Origin: Oscillospiraceae bacterium
Lineage (GTDB): Bacteria; Bacillota; Clostridia; Oscillospirales; Oscillospiraceae
Reading direction: 5' to 3'
Length of the DNA: 64,000 bases
Assembly (NCBI GenBank): GCA_024404315.1
Contig: JAKSQD010000004.1
Coordinates: forward strand, 1-64,000
The first letter of the stretch is position 1. Each line of letters opens with the position of its first letter. The notes under the pieces are model-generated. The model saw only the letters and a list, made by a program, of their open reading frames with translations. It made no database searches and was not told the origin of the DNA. A program made the translations under genes and the position numbers. Positions 25,875-34,350 of the stretch are shown piece after piece.

Positions 25875-27248
25875 TTACAGTTTGGAAGCGCCCCGGTTGA
25901 GAATGCGATTGAAGCGAGTCAACAGCGTTCCGGTGGTGACAGCACCGGCCACGACATCGGAAATCGGCTCGGCCAGAAAAACAGCAAACACCTGATTGCT
26001 CAGGAAATGGGGCAGGATAAAAATCAGCGGAATCAGCAGGATGAGCTTTCTCAGGCAGGCCATGAGCAAGCTGACCTTTGCCTGCCCCAGCGCCATGAAA
26101 GTTTGCTGGCAGGCAATTTGACAGCCGGTGGCAAAGCATCCCGCCATATAAATGCGCATGGCCCAGGCTGTGTAAGCAATCAGCTCACGATCCGGCGTAA
26201 AGATTCCTGCGAATAGCTGAGGTGTCATCATCGTCAGCAGGAAGAAAACAAGGGCATACCCCACACAGATGCCAAACATCAGGCGGAACGCACTTTTGAC
26301 CCGGCTTTGATTGCCTGCGCCAAAGTTGAAGCTCATGATGGGCTGTGCTCCTTGGCAGATGCCCTGCAAGGGCAGCATCAACAGCTGATAGGTGCTGGTG
26401 AGGATGGTCATTGCACCAACGGCGATATCGCCGCCGTAGTGGGAAAGGCTGGAATTGAAACTGATGGAGAGGATGCTTTCCGTGGAGAGCATGACAAAGG
26501 TAGAAATTCCCAAGCCCAGACAGGGCAGGAGCACCCTTGCTTCCAGCTTTCGATTAGACCATTTCAGGCGAAGAACGGTTTTCTTTCCCGTCAGGAAGCG
26601 AAGCACCCACAGAGCGCTGACACACTGGCTCAACACCGTGGCAAACGCCGCTCCACGAACCCCCATACCACAGACGAAGATGAAAATGGGATCCAAGATG
26701 ATGTTGAGCACTGCGCCGATGACGGTGGTCATCATGCTAAAGGTCGCAAAGCCTTGCGTGGTGATAAACGGGTTCAGACCCATGACCAAAATGACACTGA
26801 CACAGCCCAGAATATAAATACGGCTGTAGGCCAAGGCAAATGGAAGGGTAGAATCCGATGCGCCGAACAGACGCAGCAGCTTGGGAGCTGTGGAATAGAA
26901 AAATCCCGTGAGCACCACCGCAAAAATCAGCATCAGCGTGAAGCAGTTTGCCATAATTTTTTCTGCTTCTTCTTTTTTGCCCTGTCCCATGGCAATGGCC
27001 GCCCGGGGTGCGCCGCCAGCGCCCGCCAGCATCGCAAAGGCATTGATGAGCATAAGGATGGGCATGAAAAGTCCCACGCCAGTCAGGGCAGAAGAGCCAA
27101 TATCGGGGATATGTCCGATATAAATGCGATCCACAATGTTATAAAGCAGGTTGATGAGCTGGGCCACCACAGCGGGAATGGCGAGCCGTGCCAGCAGCTT
27201 GGGAATGCTTCCGCTGCTCATATCTGGTTTTTGAGGCTGTCGATTCAT
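25875..27248 (-). CDS. MATE-family multidrug/metabolite exporter
   Basis: A 457-residue transporter with twelve predicted spans in two homologous halves. The start (GSIPKLLARLAIPAVVAQLI, then NLLYNIVDRIYIGHI) and LQGICQGAQPIMSFNFGAGN in the second half match the DinF/NorM-like MATE group. It should export cationic or aromatic compounds by Na+ or H+ antiport. Start ATG 27248 with AGAAGG upstream on the minus strand. It is divergent from the BlaI/BlaR1-like pair; the 250-base region between could let the BlaI-type repressor affect both, but the operators seen overlap the blaI promoter only. Confidence 0.9.
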   Translation of the reverse strand: MNRQPQKPDMSSGSIPKLLARLAIPAVVAQLINLLYNIVDRIYIGHIPDIGSSALTGVGLFMPILMLINAFAMLAGAGGAPRAAIAMGQGKKEEAEKIMANCFTLMLIFAVVLTGFFYSTAPKLLRLFGASDSTLPFALAYSRIYILGCVSVILVMGLNPFITTQGFATFSMMTTVIGAVLNIILDPIFIFVCGMGVRGAAFATVLSQCVSALWVLRFLTGKKTVLRLKWSNRKLEARVLLPCLGLGISTFVMLSTESILSISFNSSLSHYGGDIAVGAMTILTSTYQLLMLPLQGICQGAQPIMSFNFGAGNQSRVKSAFRLMFGICVGYALVFFLLTMMTPQLFAGIFTPDRELIAYTAWAMRIYMAGCFATGCQIACQQTFMALGQAKVSLLMACLRKLILLIPLIFILPHFLSNQVFAVFLAEPISDVVAGAVTTGTLLTRFNRILNRGASKL

Positions 27249-27430
27249 GGAGATTACCTTCTTTTTTGTTGAGATTCAGCTATTTTTATTTTATCAAAGG
27301 AAGGGCAAAATGAAAATGGATAATTTTGATACACTTTTGAAGGATTTTTCAGTGTTTTTTGGGGATAGATAGCGGCCTTCCCCGTTGTTTCCGGCTTTCT
27401 TCGTTTTGGAGCGCCATTTTTTCCAGAGGC

Positions 27431-27459
27431 TTGACAAGTTGGTCTATTGATGATAGACT
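27431..27459 (+). promoter_or_regulatory. Promoter of the blaI-like operon
   Basis: Perfect TTGACA (27431-27436), 17 nt, TAGACT (27454-27459), overlapped by an operator palindrome. Confidence 0.75.
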
Positions 27460-27490
27460 GATAACATCAAAGGTCGATAAGCAATAGACC
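27442..27490. promoter_or_regulatory. Two BlaI/MecI-type operator palindromes
   Basis: Site 1: GTCTAT-TGATG-ATAGAC (27442-27458), a perfect inverted repeat covering the spacer and -10. Site 2: GGTCGAT-AAGCA-ATAGACC (27472-27490), one mismatch, just downstream of the start site. Both share the GTCTAT half-site and lie 15 bases before the repressor gene, as expected for autoregulation. Confidence 0.8.
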
Positions 27491-27505
27491 AAACAAGGTG
27501 ATAAG

Positions 27506-27868
27506 ATGGAAGAACGTAAATTAGGCATGGTAGAGAGCCGCTTTGCTGATTTAATCTGGGAAAACGAACCTCTGACCTCCGGCGAACTGGTCAAGCTGTG
27601 CGAAAGAGAACTGCATTGGAAAAAATCCACCACCTATACCGTGTTGAAAAAGCTCTGTCAGCGGGGTATTTTTCAGAACGAAGGCGGAAGGGTCACTTCT
27701 CTCCTCTCTAAGCAGGAATTTTATGCCGCCCAAAGTCAGCAGTTTGTGGAAGAGACGTTTCAAGGCTCTCTCCCCGCTTTTTTGGCTGCGTTTACCTCCC
27801 GAAAAAAGCTTTCCGGGTCAGAAATTGATGAAATCCGCCGCATGATTGACAACATGAAGGAGGGTTGA
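27506..27868 (+). CDS. BlaI/MecI/CopY-family transcriptional repressor
   Basis: A 120-residue winged-helix repressor. LGMVESRFADLIWENEPLTS and the KKSTTYTVLKKLCQRGIF recognition region match the BlaI/MecI group, and the C-terminal helices are the dimerisation and cleavage region. It binds palindromes such as those at 27442-27490 and is normally inactivated by proteolysis triggered by the BlaR1-like partner encoded next. Start ATG 27506 with CAAGGTG upstream. The stop lies 2 bases before the ATG of the sensor gene. Confidence 0.92.
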   Translation: MEERKLGMVESRFADLIWENEPLTSGELVKLCERELHWKKSTTYTVLKKLCQRGIFQNEGGRVTSLLSKQEFYAAQSQQFVEETFQGSLPAFLAAFTSRKKLSGSEIDEIRRMIDNMKEG

Positions 27869-27870
27869 GC

Positions 27871-29910
27871 ATGGAAAACTTCCTGATTGACACCTTGACC
27901 CTGTTCTGCGGTTCTTTTGTGGAGGTGCTCAACCGCAGTCTGGTGGCGGGCTGCATGGTTCTGCTCATCCTGCTGCTGCGCTTTGTGCTGAAAAAATCGC
28001 CCAAATGGGTGAATTGTCTGCTATGGGCGCTGGTGGCGCTGGAGCTGATGGTTCCGCTCAAGCTGACCTCTCCCCTTTCCATCTACAACGCCACGCCTCT
28101 GCAAAGCAGCGTGGTACAGAAGAATGACACCACCTCCGCCGTGGAGTTTTTCCACTACAGCGACACCCCGGAAAAACCGCAGCTGACCGTTGACCTACCG
28201 GCCAGCAAGACTTATCCCGACAACCGCCCCGACCTGCCGCAAGCAGTTCACACCTCTAAGGTTTATCTCCCCCACTTCGTGGGCATTTGGCTGGTCGGCA
28301 TCGGCTTTTTTGCCCTGTACGGCGTGACCAGCTACAACAGGCTGCGCAAGCAGACCGCTGCCTCTCTCCAGCGGTCGGACGGGCTGTGGTTTTGCGACGA
28401 CATCGACACGCCTTTTATTCTCGGCGTGATTCGTCCCAAAATCTTTGTACCTTCCGCTCTGGAAAGCCCCGTGCTGGACTATGTTGTGGAGCACGAAAAG
28501 GCTCATCTGCGCCGTCGGGATCACTGGTGGAAGCCGCTGGGATTCGTCCTGCTGGCGGTGAACTGGTTCAATCCTCTGCTGTGGGTGGGCTATGTGACGC
28601 TGTGCAAAGATATTGAATTGGCTTGTGACGAAAAGGTTTGCCAAGGGCTGGACAGTTCCCGCCGAAAAGCCTATGCAGAATCCCTTTTGCTTTGCAGCAT
28701 CCCCCGTGGAGTGGCCATCGCTGCCTGTCCGCTCGCTTTTGGTGAGGTTGGTGTCAAGGAGCGAGTTCGTTCGGTGGCACGGTACAAAAAGCCAGCGTTT
28801 TGGATTATTTTGCTGGGCGTTTTGGCCTGCATCGTGACGGCGCTGATGTTCCTCACGGCTCCGAGCAAAAACGGCGGTTTTCACCCCTTTGTGAAGCAAA
28901 TCGAGCGGCACGGCTGGGATTTTGATTTGATGATAAAAGGCTCTCCCAACTTCGGCAGCCTTTCCGTGGAATACGGCGTGACCAGAGTATCAACGGATTA
29001 TCAGGACACTTATCCCAACGCCACGGTGAGCAATTATCATCTCTACGCCAAAAACGGCCAGTTTACCATTTGGGATTGGGAGGACACCCCCAGGGTATTT
29101 GCCACAGGAACTTACAAAAAGGATTGGTTCAATGTTGGCGATACGGAGTGCTATGACCTGTATTACAGCAACGGCAGCACTGGCCGTGCCACGCTGGGAA
29201 AAATCACCTATTACAGCGAGGATGCCCGCCGAATCGCAGAGCAAGCCGGTGTGGAGTTGAATCCCTGGGATGAAAGCCGCCCGAAAGAGGGATGGTCTCT
29301 TTATCTCACCACATCCTTCTCCTCCGACTACGAGACCTACCACTTCATGAACAACGAAGAAAGCGTGACCGAGATTCCCGTCACCGCTGATGTCAGCATT
29401 CATCCCCTCATCGGTTCCGAAGCGGTGCGCAATTACTACGCAAAGGGGAACACGCCTCCCGAATACTGCTACGGTGTGGGCTTCCACTACCTCTCTCACG
29501 GGGATGTGAACACCAAGCGAGCGTTTGCCGATGGAACCTATGAAAAGACGATTTATGGTATGACCTACGTTGCCAAGTATTCGCCGGAGCCGAACCAAAA
29601 CGGCGAAATTCAAGCGCAAACGCCCTATCTCTATTACGGCCCCGTTGCCATCACCGCTCGTCTCAACGACAAGAACGAGTGGGTTGTGGTGGAATACCAC
29701 GAGAAAGAAGACGCTGTTTCCTACCACCGGTACTTCCCCCGGGAGATTCGGCAGATGGTTGACCGGTTTGAGAACAGAAGCCAACTGGTGAACAGCGCCC
29801 GTGAGGACGCTCTGAGTCAATTTGCGCTGCAAGAGCAGGAAGCATTTCTGCCCGAGGGGAAAAAGGAAACTGGGGAAGAGAATGTGTTTGGGTTTGATTA
29901 TCAAAGCTAA
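27871..29910 (+). CDS. BlaR1/MecR1-like M56 metallopeptidase sensor with a non-PBP C-terminal domain
   Basis: About 679 residues. The N-terminal third has several membrane spans and a cytoplasmic zinc peptidase domain: HEKAH (208-212) is the HExxH motif, followed by ELACDEKVCQGLDSSRRKAYAESL split as ELACDEKVC and RRKAYAESL. The last membrane span is near residues 307-330. The remaining 350 residues are extracytoplasmic and do not show the SxxK/penicillin-binding motifs of true BlaR1, so it probably does not sense beta-lactams. It likely relays some other envelope signal to the repressor. Start ATG 27871 with AAGGAGGG upstream. Which genes the pair controls is not evident. Confidence 0.85.
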   Translation: MENFLIDTLTLFCGSFVEVLNRSLVAGCMVLLILLLRFVLKKSPKWVNCLLWALVALELMVPLKLTSPLSIYNATPLQSSVVQKNDTTSAVEFFHYSDTPEKPQLTVDLPASKTYPDNRPDLPQAVHTSKVYLPHFVGIWLVGIGFFALYGVTSYNRLRKQTAASLQRSDGLWFCDDIDTPFILGVIRPKIFVPSALESPVLDYVVEHEKAHLRRRDHWWKPLGFVLLAVNWFNPLLWVGYVTLCKDIELACDEKVCQGLDSSRRKAYAESLLLCSIPRGVAIAACPLAFGEVGVKERVRSVARYKKPAFWIILLGVLACIVTALMFLTAPSKNGGFHPFVKQIERHGWDFDLMIKGSPNFGSLSVEYGVTRVSTDYQDTYPNATVSNYHLYAKNGQFTIWDWEDTPRVFATGTYKKDWFNVGDTECYDLYYSNGSTGRATLGKITYYSEDARRIAEQAGVELNPWDESRPKEGWSLYLTTSFSSDYETYHFMNNEESVTEIPVTADVSIHPLIGSEAVRNYYAKGNTPPEYCYGVGFHYLSHGDVNTKRAFADGTYEKTIYGMTYVAKYSPEPNQNGEIQAQTPYLYYGPVAITARLNDKNEWVVVEYHEKEDAVSYHRYFPREIRQMVDRFENRSQLVNSAREDALSQFALQEQEAFLPEGKKETGEENVFGFDYQS

Positions 29911-29984
29911 GGAAAAACGTTCTCTCGTTCACAAAAGCTTCATAAACCGTTTTCAATTTATACACCATTGAAAAAGAGCGCTGT

Positions 29985-30090
29985 GGTATGCTAGGAATAC
30001 AGCAAGGGAGGCACACTCCCAAAGATTCGCCGGAGCCGATCTTGATGGATACCAGAGTCGGCGACGGACTACCAATTCCGGGTTTTTCCG
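29985..30090 (+). ncRNA. Candidate structured RNA of unknown class
   Basis: Downstream of an extended -10 (TGGTATGCT, 29984-29992) the sequence can form GGGAG-gcaca-CTCCC (30005-30019) and CGCCG...CGGCG arms around 30029-30064, with GGAAT/ATTCC closing the whole unit and TGGTA/TACCA offering a competing or pseudoknot pairing, followed by GGGTTTTT. It codes for no plausible protein. I cannot match it to a known riboswitch, T-box or 6S/SRP RNA. Confidence 0.35.
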
Positions 30091-30158
30091 TTTATATAGT
30101 TGTTTTCTCCTCTCTTTTTCTTTTCTCTTTTCTCTTCTTTTTTCTCTTTGTGGAAAGG

Positions 30159-30184
30159 CCGTCAGCGAAAAGCTGGCGGTTTTT
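30159..30184 (+). terminator. Intrinsic terminator upstream of glnS
   Basis: CCGTCAGC-GAAAA-GCTGGCGG hairpin followed by five T. It ends whatever transcript precedes glnS, possibly the candidate RNA. Confidence 0.85.
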
Positions 30185-30251
30185 CCATTTGTCTTTTGGC
30201 TTCGCCTCACACCGGTGCTCAGGTTTGTTTGATTTTTTTCTTCTGGCAGCA

Positions 30252-30279
30252 TTGCAATTTTCTGGATTTACGCTATAAT
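30252..30279 (+). promoter_or_regulatory. Promoter of glnS
   Basis: TTGCAA (30252-30257), 16 nt, perfect TATAAT (30274-30279), 60 bases before the start codon. Confidence 0.75.
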
Positions 30280-30339
30280 ATAGGCTAAGTTTTCTCTGTG
30301 AGTGGACTTCTGAGAAAAGAACAGTGAGGAGAGTACCCC

Positions 30340-32028
30340 ATGAGCGAAAAAGAAACCATGACCATGGCAAGAAATTTCATCCATGATTTTATTGACGAGG
30401 ACATCGCCGAGGGCGGCCGCTACGCTGGCAAGACCGTCCACACCCGTTTTCCTCCTGAACCCAACGGTTATCTGCACATTGGCCACGCCAAGGCCATTTA
30501 TGTGGACTTCGGCACCGCCCAGAAGTACGGCGGTATGTGTAACCTGAGAATGGACGACACCAACCCCACCAAGGAAGATGTGGAGTTTGTAGATGCCATT
30601 CAGGAGGACATCAAGTGGCTGGGCTACAACTGGGACGACCGTTTTTACTATGCCTCCGACTACTTCGAGCAGATGTATGACTACGCCGTTGAGCTGATTC
30701 AAAAGGGGCTGGCCTATGTCTGCCAGCTGACCGCCGAGGAAATGGCGGCCAACCGTGGCGATGTCAACACCCCCGCCACCAGCCCTTACCGTGACCGCCC
30801 AATTGAGGAGAGTCTGGATCTCTTCGCCCGTATGCGGGCCGGTGAGTTCCCCGATGGTGCTATGACCCTCCGTGCCAAAATCGATCTGGCCAGCGGCAAC
30901 TTTAATATGCGTGACCCTGCCATCTACCGCATCAAGCACCAACATCATCACCGCACCGGCGACCAGTGGTGCATCTACCCCATGTACGACTTCGCTCACC
31001 CCATTGAGGACGCCATTGAGGGCATCACCCATTCCCTGTGTACGCTGGAGTTCGAGGCACACCGCCCCCTGTATGACTGGGTGATTGACAACATCTCCTG
31101 CGAGGCAAAGCCCCGTCAGATTGAGTTTGCTCGCCTCGGCATTGACCACACCGTCATGTCCAAGCGCAAGCTGCGCCAGTTGGTGGAGCAGAACTACGTT
31201 TCCGGCTGGGATGATCCCCGTATGCCCACCGTTTGCGGCCTCCGCCGCCGTGGTTACACCCCCGCCGCCATCCGTGCCTTTTCCGAGCAAATCGGCGTGG
31301 CAAAGGCAGATTCCACCGTGGAATATTCCTTCCTGGAGCACTGCCTGCGCTCTGACCTGGATGACACCGCCGTCCGTGCAATGGCCGTGCTGCACCCCGT
31401 CAAGCTGACCATCACCAACTATCCCGAGGGTCAGACTGAGACCTTTGAGATTGAGAACCACCCCAAGCATCCCGAAATGGGCTCTCACACCGTCACCTTC
31501 TCCCGCAACCTCTTTATTGAGGCCGACGACTTCATGGAGGAGCCGATGAAAAAGTATAAGCGTCTGTATCCCAACGGCATGGAATGCCGCCTCAAGGGTG
31601 CTTATATCATCCAGTGTACCGGCTGCGTGAAGGACGAAAACGGCAATGTGGTGGAGGTTCTGGCCACCTACGATCCCCAGTCCAAGGGCGGCGACCCCGC
31701 CGATGGCCGCAAGATTAAGGGCGCTGCCATCCACTGGGTGGACGCTGAGGACGCCGTGGACGCTGAGGTTCGTCTGTATGACAACCTGTTCAACGATGCT
31801 TCCCCCGACGCTGCGGGCAAAGACTTCCTCTCCGCTCTGAATCCCACCTCTCTGGAAGTGCTCAAGGGCTGCAAGTTGGAATCCGCCCTGGCAAACGCTG
31901 TGGCTCCCACCTCTTACCAGTTCATGCGTACCGGTTATTTCTGCGTGGACAACAAGGACAGCAAGCCCGGCGCTCTGGTCTTTAACCGCTCCGTCTCCTT
32001 GAAGGACAGCTTCAAGCCCAAGAAGTAA
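30340..32028 (+). CDS. glnS: Glutaminyl-tRNA synthetase
   Basis: A 562-residue class I aminoacyl-tRNA synthetase charging tRNA-Gln directly. RFPPEPNGYLHIGHAKAI holds the HIGH motif (46-49), NLRMDDTNPTKE is the GlnRS/GluRS-type substrate motif, and VMSKRKL (272-278) is the KMSKS variant. The beta-barrel anticodon-binding domains follow from about residue 340. Start ATG 30340 with GAGGAGAG upstream. Most Firmicutes make Gln-tRNA by amidation, so a true GlnRS is a lineage-restricted feature usually explained by transfer. No T-box motif is visible upstream. Own promoter and terminator. Confidence 0.96.
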   Translation: MSEKETMTMARNFIHDFIDEDIAEGGRYAGKTVHTRFPPEPNGYLHIGHAKAIYVDFGTAQKYGGMCNLRMDDTNPTKEDVEFVDAIQEDIKWLGYNWDDRFYYASDYFEQMYDYAVELIQKGLAYVCQLTAEEMAANRGDVNTPATSPYRDRPIEESLDLFARMRAGEFPDGAMTLRAKIDLASGNFNMRDPAIYRIKHQHHHRTGDQWCIYPMYDFAHPIEDAIEGITHSLCTLEFEAHRPLYDWVIDNISCEAKPRQIEFARLGIDHTVMSKRKLRQLVEQNYVSGWDDPRMPTVCGLRRRGYTPAAIRAFSEQIGVAKADSTVEYSFLEHCLRSDLDDTAVRAMAVLHPVKLTITNYPEGQTETFEIENHPKHPEMGSHTVTFSRNLFIEADDFMEEPMKKYKRLYPNGMECRLKGAYIIQCTGCVKDENGNVVEVLATYDPQSKGGDPADGRKIKGAAIHWVDAEDAVDAEVRLYDNLFNDASPDAAGKDFLSALNPTSLEVLKGCKLESALANAVAPTSYQFMRTGYFCVDNKDSKPGALVFNRSVSLKDSFKPKK

Positions 32029-32088
32029 GACTCATAACCTAGCCGTAACCACTTGCTTGGCTCTAAACGCACACAAAACACATTTTGG

Positions 32089-32130
32089 CTCCTCTCTGTC
32101 TGTTTTTTCGGACAGAGGGAGTCTTTTTTT
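32089..32130 (+). terminator. Terminator of glnS
   Basis: CTCCTCTCTGTC pairs with GACAGAGGGAG over a T-rich loop, followed by seven T. Confidence 0.85.
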
Positions 32131-32223
32131 GACGAAAATGTTATATAACACGGTCGTCCACTTTTAATCAGTCTAAAATAATAACTGACTATCTGTCATT
32201 TTCGACATTTTTCATACTTTTTA

Positions 32224-32252
32224 TTGCATTTTGTTAAAAAACAGAGTATACT
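32224..32252 (+). promoter_or_regulatory. Promoter of the second acyl-CoA ligase gene
   Basis: TTGCAT (32224-32229), 17 nt, TATACT (32247-32252). Confidence 0.7.
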
Positions 32253-32346
32253 AAAAAATGACAGCCCCCTGTCGAAAAAAATCAAAAAAACTCGTTCCGC
32301 TGTGCCGTCTCTCGCCGCCGAATGAGTCAAAATGGAGGCCGATCTT

Positions 32347-34023
32347 ATGAAAAACACCGCCGAACCCTTCTTCACCATAGAGCCCCTGTACTCTCTCCGG
32401 CAGCTGGTGGAGCAGAAAGCCCAGCGAACCCCAGATGAAGTCTGTATTCGTTTCCGTGTTGGAAAAACCGTGGAGGCCATCACCTGCGGAAAGTTCTATG
32501 CCGACGTGCGTGCCATCGGCAACGAACTTTTGCGCTTCCGCATCCGTGGTCAGCACATCGCCATCATCGGCGAAAATTCTTATCAATGGCTGGTCACGTT
32601 TCTGGCCATCGTCACCACCGGCAACATCGCCGTCCTGATTCCCAAGGACTCCTCTGACGTGGAGGTTGCCACCATGCTTTTCCAGACCGACACCACGATG
32701 ATGATTTACAGCAAATCCTGTCAGAAGGCAATGGAGCACTGCAAAGCACTATATGGTCTGAAATTCCTCACTTATCCCATGGAAAAGCTCTATGCCCGCA
32801 TTCCCACGGCACAGAAGACCCTCTCCAAGGGCAAAAACCATTACGACAGCTTTACCACCGACCCAGAAGCACCTTCCGCCATCTTCTTCACCTCTGGCTC
32901 CACCGGATTCTCCAAGGGCGTTGTGCTCTCCCAGCGCAATATGTGCTCCAACATCGTGGGCACGCTGCAACACTTCGACGTACAAAGCCCTGTTATGTCC
33001 GTTCTCCCCTTTAACCACGCTTTTGGCCTGATTTCCGTGATGCTGCTGCCTCTTTGGAACGGCTGCGAGGTGTTCCTCTGCTCCAAGCTGTCCAACTTCA
33101 TGCGGGAAATTGCCATCGCCAAGCCCAAAACGCTGGGCGCTGTACCTCTGTTTGTGGAAACCTTCTCCAAAACCATCTGGCGCACCGCTGCGAAGGAAGG
33201 ACAAGAAAAAAAGCTCCGCCGTGGTATGGCGCTTTCTGATGGTATGCTCAAGCTGGGCATCGACAAACGCCGTGATTTGTTCGGCGCTGTCCTGAGCAAG
33301 TTCGGCGGTCAGTTGGAGTGTATCATCTCCGGCGGCGCTCCCCTGGATCCCAAGTATGTCAAGGAGTTCCGCAGCCTGGGCATTGAGGTCATCAACGGCT
33401 ACGGCATCACTGAGTGTTCCCCCATCCTGGTTGCCAACCGCATGAGCTACAAGCGAGACGGCAGCGTGGGCATTCCTCTCCCCAACGTCACCCTCCGCAT
33501 CGCCAACCCCGACAGCAAGGGCATCGGCGAAGTGTCCGTGCAGAGTCCCGGCGTGATGCAGGGCTATTATAAGGATCAGCAAGCCACCGACCAGGTGATT
33601 GACTCCGAGGGCTGGTTCTATACCGGCGATTTGGGTTATGTGGATGAGGATGGCTTCCTCTTCATCACGGGGCGCAAAAAGAGCCTTATCATTCTGGCCA
33701 ATGGCGAAAACGTCTCTCCCGAGGAGCTGGAACAGTATGTCAGCCGCATCCCCGAGGTCAATGAGGTTGTGGTTTACGCCTCCGACAACGCCATTACTGC
33801 CGAGGTGTTCCCCGAGGAAAGTGAGCTTTCTCCCGAGCAGCTGAAAAAGAAGCTGGAAAAGGAGATTCAAAAACTCAACGCCAAGCTGCCCAACCATAAG
33901 CACATCCAAAAGCTAATTGTCCGTGCCACCGAGTTCGAAAAGACCGCAACCCGTAAAATCAAGCGGTTCAAGACCGGCGAAAAGAAGGAAGAGGACAACA
34001 TGGAGGATGTTGCTCAGATTTAA
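32347..34023 (+). CDS. AMP-binding long-chain acyl-CoA ligase, paralogue without tail
   Basis: About 558 residues, closely similar along its length to the ligase at 9457-11337: TSGSTGFSKGVVLSQ near residue 182, CIISGGAPLDPKYVKEFRSL, NGYGITECSPILVANR, FYTGDLGYVDEDGFLFITG and the C-terminal TATRKIKRFK. It should activate a fatty or related acid as acyl-CoA. It ends soon after the catalytic-lysine motif and lacks the Lys/Ala-rich extension of its paralogue. The start ATG 32347 has GGAGG at 8 nt; an ATG five codons earlier is less well placed. Its TAA stop overlaps the first bases of repeat copy 3. Confidence 0.9.
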   Translation: MKNTAEPFFTIEPLYSLRQLVEQKAQRTPDEVCIRFRVGKTVEAITCGKFYADVRAIGNELLRFRIRGQHIAIIGENSYQWLVTFLAIVTTGNIAVLIPKDSSDVEVATMLFQTDTTMMIYSKSCQKAMEHCKALYGLKFLTYPMEKLYARIPTAQKTLSKGKNHYDSFTTDPEAPSAIFFTSGSTGFSKGVVLSQRNMCSNIVGTLQHFDVQSPVMSVLPFNHAFGLISVMLLPLWNGCEVFLCSKLSNFMREIAIAKPKTLGAVPLFVETFSKTIWRTAAKEGQEKKLRRGMALSDGMLKLGIDKRRDLFGAVLSKFGGQLECIISGGAPLDPKYVKEFRSLGIEVINGYGITECSPILVANRMSYKRDGSVGIPLPNVTLRIANPDSKGIGEVSVQSPGVMQGYYKDQQATDQVIDSEGWFYTGDLGYVDEDGFLFITGRKKSLIILANGENVSPEELEQYVSRIPEVNEVVVYASDNAITAEVFPEESELSPEQLKKKLEKEIQKLNAKLPNHKHIQKLIVRATEFEKTATRKIKRFKTGEKKEEDNMEDVAQI

Positions 34024-34185
34024 GGCAACACCGCACAATCGTCGAATGTGCGCCTTGCTTGTCCTTTCACTCCCAAATTTGCCGTAAAACCCTTGAAATA
34101 CGTCAGTATTCCTGCGGCTTTCCCAACAAATTTGGAAGCAAAATTACTGCGCAATCTGCGCATCCCTATTATGCGGTATTGCCTT
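34022..34185. repeat. MITE-like repeat, copy 3 (complete)
   Basis: AAGGCAA...TTGCCTT ends, about 164 bp, near-identical to copy 2 with a few substitutions (for example ATTACTGCGCAATCTGCGCATC near the right end). It begins within the stop codon of the acyl-CoA ligase gene. TTA/TTA or TA flanks are compatible with a target duplication. Confidence 0.85.
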
Positions 34186-34202
34186 AATCGAACGATAACC
34201 GA

Positions 34203-34240
34203 AATCTGGAATGATCTCTGTGACTGTTCCAGATTTTTTT
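34203..34240 (+). terminator. Terminator downstream of the ligase and repeat
   Basis: AATCTGGAA pairs exactly with TTCCAGATT across 15 nt and is followed by T7. Confidence 0.85.
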
Positions 34241-34350
34241 GCAGGAAAGCAATCTGTAAAAACCCCTTTTCTTTTTCCCTTTAAAGTGCTATACTGATTG
34301 GGTCGAATTTTCTTCCCTGTTGGGATGTCATATTTTTGGAGGTAAGATCC

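Noticed and set aside
27871..29910. Beta-lactam sensor BlaR1/MecR1
   Set aside because: The peptidase half fits, but the outer domain lacks penicillin-binding motifs, and no beta-lactamase or PBP2a gene is nearby.
29911..30339. T-box leader for glnS
   Set aside because: No AGGGTGGNACCGCG-type T-box sequence or stem I pattern; the terminator at 30159-30184 lies before the glnS promoter, so it cannot control that transcript.
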